This document shows, piece after piece, positions 55,761-64,000 of a DNA stretch of 64,000 bases. Source of the DNA: Arenicola marina (lineage: Eukaryota > Annelida > Polychaeta > Arenicolidae). The notes under the pieces were generated by a model. That model was not told where the DNA came from. It worked only from the letters and a program-made list of their open reading frames with translations, and made no database searches. The DNA lies in contig OZ025263.1 in the NCBI GenBank assembly GCA_964019135.1, positions 31,784,133 to 31,848,132 of the forward strand. The letters run 5' to 3'. The stretch's first letter is position 1, and every line of letters starts with the position of its first letter. The position numbers and the translations under genes were made by a program.

Positions 55761-56155
55761 TCAGTGTTCTATCTTATTTTATTTTAGGTATTATTTCCAT
55801 CACAAATGTGCGCTCTCTCAGACATCAAGGGCATCCGCGGACCCCCTCCCCTCAGCTGCGGGGGGGGGGGGAGTGTCTTTGACCGATGTATGTATATACC
55901 CTGTACAAATCAGAACAATGTTTGCCTGTTTGTTAATTTATTCGTTCATTCTTATTTGCGAGTTCACCAAAACCGTGATCAATAGATAATACCAAATATG
56001 AATACAAATACAAATAACCGTGCGCTATCGCAATGGTAGGCCGATCAGCTGGGGGGGGGGGCATGAATAGGGATAGATAGATAGATATTTCGTTTTTTAT
56101 AGTCACTTGTGAGTTCAATAATACAACATACACGCAACACAAATAACAGAAATAT
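55761..56155. other. Sequence preceding the truncated reductase
   Basis: Unrelated to the 5' half of the intact reductase gene. Contains G runs (55860-55871 and 56051-56060) and a GATA tetranucleotide stretch (56073-56087). No upstream exon was found. Confidence 0.4.
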
Positions 56156-56890
56156 ACCAAGGCCGGGACTGTCCGCCGGGTCGTCCTCACGAGCTCCATA
56201 GCCGCTGTCAGCAATTTGATCGACCGGGGCGGCATGTTCAACGAGGATAACTGGACGGACCTCAGCCCAGGGCCGAACCACCCGCACGCCTACACCAAGA
56301 GCAAGACGCTGGCCGAGCGCGCCGCCTGGGATTACATGGCGGAGAATCCCGGTGCCGGGTTCGAGTTGGCCGTGGTGAATCCGGCCTTCGTGATGGGCCC
56401 CGTGCTGTGCGGGACCCTCGTCTTCAGCATGCTGCTCCCGAAGATCCTCCTGGAGCGCGCCATCCCACTGCTGCCGCAGACTGCTTGGCCCATCGTGGAC
56501 GTGCGCGACGTGGCCGCCGCGCATCTCACGGCGATGACGTCACCGGAAGCGGCCGGTAAACGTCACATCCTATCCACGAAGACGCTGAAGATCAAGGAGA
56601 TAGCCGAGATCCTGAAAACGGAGTTCGGAACCCTGGGGTACAGCGTCCCTACGACTAACGCGCCCTATTGGCTGGTGAAAATAGCGTCCTGGTTCAACAA
56701 AAGTTTCCAGATGGCGCTCCCTTCATGGGGGAAGTTCACGGAGTACGACAACAGCCGGATGACAACCCTTCTTGGGACCCAACCCATTGCCGCCAGGACC
56801 TCCTTCATCGATATGGGACACTCGCTGATCAAGAGAGGCTTCGTGAAGGAGACACCAGAATACAAACAAGCCAATCAACGTCCAAAGTAA
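56156..56890 (+). pseudogene. DFR/GRE2-like reductase, 5'-truncated copy
   Basis: Matches residues 115-358 of the reductase at 27385 without any stop or frame break (244 residues), then the same stop and 3' flank. The homology starts abruptly at ACCAAGGCCGGGA. The upstream sequence is unrelated, with an in-frame TAA at 56144. Lost are the entire NAD(P)-binding loop and the first beta strands. YTKSK and the Ser are kept. Differences include SNMTDLG to SNLIDRG and several near the substrate pocket (VTSMQLPKSL to VFSMLLPKIL). It cannot bind cofactor as it stands unless a distant exon supplies the N terminus. Confidence 0.8.
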
Positions 56891-57835
56891 TCTCCGGAGT
56901 GATAACCCGAGCTCGTGGAGAGGCACTGGGGATGATATCTATAGAGCCAATATCTTTCGTCAATATGTTGATCACAGGATGCTTAGAGTTGTCTGTTTGG
57001 TTAAGCTTAAAGGCTCCACGAGGCTCCTGCGCGCCTGTTCGCTGTTCGCTATTTTGTGTGTGATGTCGACGGCTGCTCGCTATCACATCCGCGCGATAAA
57101 ACTAAACCGCGCAGTTTTATATTGAAATTGTTATTTTACAGACTGTCAGAGATGTAAAACATATATGCATCATAATTTTGAGATACCTTTAGTCTTGATT
57201 CTAACATGTAAACAATCTAAGATGGCGCATGTATATATATTGCTTTGAACGTTTCTTTCGTTGCCTTATAGTCATTGTTCGCATTTCAGACAATTCCGTG
57301 TGCAATAAACAAAGCTTATGCAAACTGGTTCTGAGAATTTGGAGAATCTCGTAGCGGAAGATTAAACGAAAATGTTGTTATTATATAACAATTAGACATC
57401 TGTATGGTAGCATGCAAACTAGGCACATAAATATGGAATAATTTCAAATATATACGAATAATATCACTGAATAATATCAGTAAGTCGGCAATATGACCTG
57501 CTAAGCACAACGCAGTGAAACTCATTCTATTCGCCGGCATTTATATCAACGAATGGGTTATCACCTGCCGTAAAATAATCACTTACATCACTTTACTGTG
57601 AAAACAGACTGTGAAAGAGTGAACGAGCGTGCTTACACCGCTGGATGGATCATGGACTATTTTTGTCCTTTCTCGCTTGCAAATCTAGGTCCACAGAAAG
57701 TAACCCAAAAGGAAGCTTACAGCCCAAGCGCCGCGGGCCTATGCATCTGTGCTTTTAGTTCATCATCTAGTTATAGTTTTAAACTCAGTATGTATATTTA
57801 TAGGTCAGAACTATTTGGCTAACACAAGTACATTG
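56891..57835. other. 3' flank of the truncated reductase, unit B
   Basis: Partner of 28462-29580. Contains no recognised gene. Confidence 0.5.
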
Positions 57836-57839
57836 CAAC

Positions 57840-59290
57840 AAAACTTTTTTTTTATAACCCCAATATAAGACATAACAAGACCATATTTTTTCAAGATTTT
57901 GTCGACCACAACATAAACACAATAGCAGACTTGACAGACCAATACTGGCCTCTGATGAAACAAGATATCATAGAGAGACACAACTTTTAGACAGACACAA
58001 TTCATAGACAGACACAACTCATAGACAGACACAACTCATAGACAGATATCGCACACACAATGAATATTTACAAAATAATTAGACACGCAATACCACCAGA
58101 ATGGCTACAGAAACTAAAGCAGAAAATTCAAGGTCCAGTTAAAGCACCATCTATTTATATCCAAATAACAGAGGACAGCACTTTAACCTTAGTTCAAATT
58201 ACAACAAAGAACATGTACTATTTCTTAGCCACACAACGCATCCCAATCTCCTTCACAAACTGGGAGAGATTTTTTCACACACAATTAGATATAATAATAT
58301 AATATAGAGAACATTTATAAAAACACACTCGACAGGCAACTCTCAGATTTCCAATACAAAATAGAATACAAATTTGTATCCACCAACAAGTATTTATTTA
58401 ATTGCAAGGTAGTAGACAACCCTCACTGCATATGCGGTCCATTATCAATTCGAAACCATTATCCACTGATTTACAAAATGTCGGAATTTTCTAGAACAAA
58501 ACAACTATTAAACGCCACTGTTTAAAACCACCACACAGCATAACAAGCCGTTCAGCATGCACAACATTCTATTTAATCACAACCCAAAGCCAGAAGAAAA
58601 CAAGAGCAAAATTCCGCTCAACACCATCCATTACCTATACAACCTATTTAAATATTCTCTTTGTCTCTCCCGCAACTTTAAGAAACATGGACGCACAGTC
58701 CCTACCCATATCATCTTCAACAACAAACTGGCTTCCCGTATCAAACAAGATTTTTACCATGCCTGCATGTACCCGGAGTTCCTAACAAAATTCAACAAGA
58801 CCTGGCTTCAGACAAACCTACTATGCAGAATAAGCATTCCTTTTAAACTAACAGCAGTGATTGCAATAAAACCCCCTGACTAACCGAGGCGCCGGTGTTT
58901 GGCCAGGAACCTAGCTCTGGTTGATGGCCGACACCGGCCACCATCATTATCACCACAGGCTACATGAAATTTATAACTTGATTCGCAGTCATTCAAATCA
59001 TAACGTCCTCTCATCATGAAAATGCTTTGCCAACACAGCAAACCAGACGTTTTGGTCCTCTCTTCCCAGTACCCGAACCACGGCATGTACGCAGAAATTT
59101 AATAGATTATATATTGAAACAAGACTATAACAACTTTAACATATAATGGAGTATCAACAATATTATAGTTACATAACAGATTATTTTCAAGAGCAGATCC
59201 GTACCCGGAATATGCCTACACTCTGTTATGGATTGCTGTACTTAGTGCATTCACCATATGTTGTTTTTATACCTGAAATATATATATATA
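57840..59290 (+). mobile_element. LINE 3' end, unit B copy
   Basis: Same remnant as in unit A but with a longer preserved C-terminal frame (58557-58883, ending KLTAVIAIKPPD and a stop), followed by 3' UTR. Contains a short tandem array of ACAGACACAACTCATAG (about 57976-58035) not present in the A copy. The clade was not determined; the tail resembles L1/Tx1-type elements. Confidence 0.6.
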
Positions 59291-59756
59291 TTATATGTAT
59301 ATTGTATATTGTGGATTCTTCAAAGATTCAAGGACGAATCCTTTGTATTTTGACCTCTTTAGTTTTGGCGGGATAGATACTTTTGCCCCCGATGGCCTTC
59401 TATATTGAAACACCATGTTTTATGATATCAGACCTACGGCAACGACTACATAATTGAACCATCAACTGTATGTAGTTCCCCGGGCGGACGATAAAATAAG
59501 GCCCTAGAGAGGAGTGGTCTAACAGGGGAATCGGGAGCAGCGGAGCGAGGCCGACTTCCACTGTAAACGTGTCAGTGAGTGTGTGTTTTATCAGAAGCCT
59601 AAGTCGAGACAATCCCATTTTTTCGGCACAAGTGTAATATTCATCACCCACATTGCGGCGAGATGGAGGCTGTGCGGCTGGAGGGTAAAACCGTGATCGT
59701 CACGGGGTGCAACACTGGCATCGGGAAAGAGACCGCCAAGGAACTGGCCAGGAGAG

Positions 59757-61292
59757 GTGAGTATCAACCGCAGCTGACCTCGATATCCGTAGCGGGGGGG
59801 AGGGGGGAGGGGGGCCCGTACAGTGCGCAAATTGTTGTGTTGGGTTGTGCTGTAGTAATTGTTATGTCCTAGTTCGCGTACACTCCACAATATAGGGCTG
59901 TTGTCATGGTTTTAAGTACAATTTATTTGCCGGGTTTCTGCCTCTTGGCAATTTACTCACATCATATTAACACCCGTCGCACCAGAACTTGTCATTTGGC
60001 CAATTAGCATAATTCCAGTTGAAACATGCGGGTGCGATGAAGAACATATGAAGGTCAAATATAGGGCTGTATAGTCACAACGGGATTTAACGAGACCTCA
60101 CCACGGGATCTCACGAGATAGGGACACTTATGCTCTACGTCAATGCTTTAGCAAATTCGGCCTGTACGTGCTGCCTACCTTCCGGTTGTTTGCCTTCATT
60201 CGCCTTCACACCACCGGCATTAATGCGTACATAAGAATTATAACCATCAGAGTAGGTTTATGTAATATATGAGCGGTTAGATAGTTGATAAACCAGAAGG
60301 CGGCTGTTTTACGAGTGACTGTCAGTGTCAGGCGATCTAATGTGTCGTATGGGGTTTTCCCTGTCGTATGACGTAATAATCTCATGGTTGTGCGCGGTAT
60401 CTATGGTTACGTAAGGACGCTCCTTATATGGACTGACCAGGCGAGGACAATGGTGATCTGTTTGTCGCCGAAATGTAAACATCGATGAATTGCCTCAAAA
60501 TGCAACGCTTCCAACAGTTTCATCGAACGGACCACATGCATTATGGAGAGATAAATGTGTTATCTTTCTCTCTATTGTGATTAAATAGTTAGCAATGCCT
60601 GGACCAAAGCAAACAAAAAACTGTTTCACGCCCACTTATAATTTTCAACATAAAAATAACGAGCGTTGTGCATTTTATACAGCAAAACACATCTTGTACC
60701 CTTGCAGTTTTAATTGTGATTGAACTCTTTTTTTTCATCACCTGATACGGCGTGTTATTAGGCTTAGGCTGTGTCCCGGTATTAATTTGTAGAATATCAA
60801 TTTGTGCAGCGCCGCCCTGGCGAGCGAGTGTAAAAATGCATTGAAGTAGGCGACAACAGAGATATAATGGAGCTCTAGCGAAGTCGAAGGCAGAGAGTGC
60901 CCAAAAAGTCCTGAACCGGAAACAGAACCCGCGAGAACTGTACAGCCCTATGTATCAGAACGGATGCCAGCTCCATTTGCTGAGTTGCGCAATTGTAGTT
61001 CTTATTCGTACAATATGTTAGTTTGCTTGCAACGCCAAGATGATGTCATGCATCAAATTACGTATGCCATTGATCTTTTTATGGTTTTCATGGGAAGGAC
61101 GTTTAATTTTTTAACCCTCATCCAGAGGTCTTTATTTATGTGCTGCATTGTAAATACATAAACAAAATATATATATAGCTTTGCGCCGTGTTTTTATCAA
61201 AAGCACCGCCGTTTTATTTAAGCAATACTTGGCTCCCATTTATTTCGCGAGTACTTGGCCTGTGCCTGCCGTTCTCAAATGTTTGTCGCCAG
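59757..61292 (+). other. First intron of the SDR gene
   Basis: Donor GTGAGT at 59757 and acceptor TTTGTCGCCAG before 61293. Nothing else was recognised inside. Confidence 0.7.
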
Positions 61293-61539
61293 GTGCCCGT
61301 GTCACAATGGCCGGCAGAGACAGCCAGAAGGCAGAAACCGCTAGACAGGAAATTACACCGTCTTCGTGAAGCTGCTTAATTTAGCCTCACTGGAGTCTGC
61401 GAAGACGTTTGCTGAAGATTACAACACAAGTGAGCAATGGTGATAATGTATGTCAGGGGTCTGACTAGTCCATAGATATAGGGTTCAACAGTGTCTAGTT
61501 GAGTGACTGATCACATCAATGATGCATAATGATATAGGG

Positions 61540-61820
61540 CTGGTCGATCTCTAGCTATAAAGCTGGCCAGTGTGTAGCTGTAGGGCTGGCTAGTCTCTAG
61601 CTGCAGGGCTGGCCTGTCTCTAGCTGTATGGCTGGCCTGTCTAAAGCTGCAGGGCTGGCCTGTTTCTAGCTGTAAGGCTGGCCAGTCAGTAGCTGTAGGG
61701 CTGGCCAGTCTCCAGCCGTAGGACTAGCCTGTCTCTAGCTATAGGGATGGCCAGTGTGTTTCTGTAGGGCTGGCCAGTGTGTAGCTGGAGGGCTGGTCAG
61801 TCCTTATGCAGTCAAATGAC
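61540..61820. repeat. Intronic 24-bp minisatellite
   Basis: About eleven units of TAGCTGTAGGGCTGGCCAGTCTC with variation, within the second intron of the SDR gene. Confidence 0.8.
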
Positions 61821-62549
61821 CAGATTTCTGTCATTGAGCTAGCCAATATTCTGCTATGGGGGTGACCATGCTTTAGTTGCGTATTTTCGTACCAGGACGT
61901 CAGTGACTGAACGGTTTATATGATGCAATGGGATAATGCCCAGTTATGCGCTGCATGCCCGACGTGGAAATACTATTTTATACTGTTGCTTCCCTCTAAA
62001 GCATATTGTAATGTCAGTACAGCTTGGGTGCATATAATACGGTATATAATACGGTATATTTAAATCATCTTTGTATCCAGCCGAGGAGCGGTTGGATATA
62101 CTTGTAAACAATGCTGCCGTCTTCAGCAAGGAGAGGCGAAAGACACAAGACGGCCTGGAGCTCATGTTCGGAGTGAACCACATAGGTAGGCAACTGCCAG
62201 TTAACCTTACCCATGAAAATTACACTCCGATAAAAAATATCTGTATAACACTGTCATTTAGCCGCATTTACAAACGATTCCGCATGTAAAGACTCAAATA
62301 TAACTCGGATATATGCTTCATGTTTGTTCAGGTCACTTTTATTTGACGAACCTTCTTTTGGACGAGTTGAATGCTTCGTCGCCTAGCCGAATAGCCATCG
62401 TGTCTTCCTTGGCGCACGAGTTTGAAGCTCAATGTCCAAATCCAATGCTTGGCTGCAATCCAAGGGGCGATATATAGCGTTGGCTGCATACGGACGGAGC
62501 AAGACGGCAAACATCCTCTTTTGTGTACGACTTGGACAGTTGTTGGAAG

Positions 62550-63223
62550 GTGCGCGCATGTTGCACTATTATTGCAAAAAACGGTGATATCGTCAACAAA
62601 AATTCTCTGACGTGAAAATGCTAAACAGTGTCTTCAGTGTCGGAGTAGATCGTAATGATTTTTTAAGATGATCAAATCATAAAGAAAGGTATTCTAAATA
62701 AACAACAGCTAACATTATTTCACGATGAGTAACGCATTAGGAAATATTAAACTGGTTATTTTCTTCATGTATGATGCCAATATCTCAAGAACCAACATTT
62801 CGCTGAGTGCACCTAACACTTTTAGAGACCAAAGCATGTCCTTTATCAAACTAATTAGTTGAAGCCTTACTTTGAGAGTACTAAGTCGTCATTAAAGCGA
62901 ATACCAACTCCGACCTAACATGCGGTGGGAATGAAAGCATGTAGTCTGAAGATTTCTCATGAAAGCGCAAAAAATATTACGCACTTTCATAAATAGTAAT
63001 TCAAGCTATACAACCACCAATTGGGACTATCGCCCATCAGTGGCCTTGACGCCGACCTCTTGTAAACCAATCAAAAACACGTCACACGTCACAAACTCTC
63101 CAGTTTCACAATTAAAAAAGAGCGCTGCTCTCGACATTCCCTTTATATTCAACTAATATTATCCAGATTTAAGTGTGATCATAATAACCTAACCAGCTAC
63201 TCAATGTGTGGTTTGTCCTACAG
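62550..63223 (+). other. Fourth intron of the SDR gene
   Basis: Donor GTGCGC at 62550 and acceptor TGTCCTACAG before 63224. No other feature was recognised. Confidence 0.65.
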
Positions 63224-63741
63224 GGACAGGAATCACGACCTATGCTTTACATCCGGGTTATGTTACAACCGAATTAGGTCGGGATTACGACGAGTTTCCC
63301 GATTGTAGGGCTTTCTTCAAGTGTCTGAATAAATGTCTCTGCTTGAAACAACCACTAACTGCGACGGAGGGAGCTCAGACAACGCTATGCGGCTGCCTTG
63401 AGCCCAGTATTGCGGAACATTATGGGCGATATTACAGGTACTTAAGGTTTAATGTATTTTAAGTTTTTTGTGGACTTTTATTACCCAGTCGTTATGAACT
63501 TTGTCATGGCCAGGTATGTTCTTGATGTTCTTTGCTTCTTCGCATTTGATACGATTCAATACACCCGTCATTAATCGTAATGCCTTTCGAAACATATATT
63601 ATTCGCCGTAATAAAAAATTGTACGATATTCGCATCAGCCATCAAGTCTCATAATAGTTCGTTTCTTGTTTATTCTCGTTGGACAGTGACTCCAAAGAGA
63701 CAACCGTCAAGCGACATGCAATGGACACCAAACTGACACAG

Positions 63742-64000
63742 AAGTTGTGGGACGTCAGTGTGGAGATGTCTGACATGGGCGGACAGAACTAAACACAGTG
63801 CGGCGGTCACATTGTGGGGCGTCAGTGTGGAGATGTGTGACATGGGCGGACACAACTAAACACGGTGTGGCGGTCACATTTTGGGACGTCAGTATGAAGA
63901 TGTGTGACATGGGCGGAAATAACTAACCACAGTGTGGCGGTCACATTGTAGGACGTCAGTGTGGCGATGTGTGACATGGGCGGACAGAACTAAACACAGT
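63742..64000. repeat. 67-bp satellite, start of unit B array
   Basis: Begins inside the last SDR exon at AGAAGTTGTGGGACGTCAG and continues as tandem 67-base units to the window edge (about four units visible). The first unit has TCTGACATG, where the others have the TGTGACATG form that dominates unit A. Confidence 0.93.

Larger units (their letters stand above)
59663..63792 (+). pseudogene. Retinol-dehydrogenase-type SDR gene, six exons, two frame breaks
   Basis: Exons: 59663-59756, 61293-61429, 62081-62185, 62332-62549, 63224-63437, 63687-63792, all with GT-AG borders and matching phases (1,1,1,1,2). Exon 1 has the cofactor loop [20 protein letters not shown]. Exon 3 has LDILVNNAAVFS. Exon 4 starts GHFYLTNLLLDEL and has IVSSLAHEF and, in another frame, AAYGRSKTANILF with the catalytic YxxxK. 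Exon 5 has TYALHPGYVTTELGRD. Exon 6 ends WDVSVEMSDMGGQN. This is the RDH11-14 family pattern (NADPH-dependent retinal/retinol conversion on membranes). Exons 2 and 4 are each one base short of the required length: 137 and 218 bases where multiples of three are needed. Either the gene is recently inactivated or the sequence has single-base errors. Confidence 0.85.

Noticed and set aside
56045-56524. Minus-strand frame of 159 codons opposite the truncated reductase
   Set aside because: It is an antisense shadow with no domain and Gly/Arg/His-rich composition caused by GC content.

Overview
This is animal genomic DNA: spliced genes with GT-AG introns, long intergenic spaces, many satellites, and LTR, tyrosine-recombinase, LINE and SINE retroelements. 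The gene content (a TPR-TIR innate-immunity protein, C-type lectin exons with a Pro/Thr-rich spacer, expanded short-chain dehydrogenases, a THAP domain) and the frequent poly-C/poly-G runs suggest a marine invertebrate such as amphioxus or a lophotrochozoan. The species cannot be fixed from the sequence alone.

The window is dominated by a segmental duplication. Unit A runs from the left edge to about 34.6 kb and unit B from 43.0 kb to beyond the right edge. Both have the same order: intronless TPR-TIR gene on the minus strand (3.9-6.2 kb; 46.9-49.2 kb), a 39-bp minisatellite, a SINE, a DFR/GRE2-like reductase on the plus strand (27.4 kb; truncated copy at 56.2 kb), a LINE 3' end, a retinol-dehydrogenase-type SDR gene (six exons in B at 59.7-63.8 kb; only a remnant in A at 31.1-31.4 kb), and a 67-bp satellite (31.4-34.6 kb; 63.7 kb to the edge). 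Unit A is longer mainly because a DIRS-like element, itself interrupted by a 10.1-kb Ty3/Gypsy element, lies at 11.5-24.2 kb. A diverged start of a further unit lies at 51.7-52.8 kb.

The Gypsy element (11978-22095, minus strand) has 970/975-bp LTRs, an AAAG target duplication, gag, protease, RT, RNase H, an integrase ending in a chromodomain, and downstream a degraded membrane-glycoprotein (env-like) region. Its reading frames are broken in several places. Next to the DIRS remnant is an orphan THAP-domain exon, followed by GC-rich and AT-rich tandem repeats up to the reductase promoter.

Between the units (34.6-42.4 kb) are a SINE, a LINE endonuclease fragment and minus-strand C-type-lectin exons, one of which carries a frame break.

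The most unusual observation is that the 67-bp satellite is built from the last coding exon and 3' UTR of the neighbouring SDR gene. Each unit still carries the sequence for the C-terminal WDVSVEM..MGGQN-stop, and the array has expanded to about 48 copies with higher-order 5- and 7-unit repeats in unit A, where the parent gene has been largely deleted.
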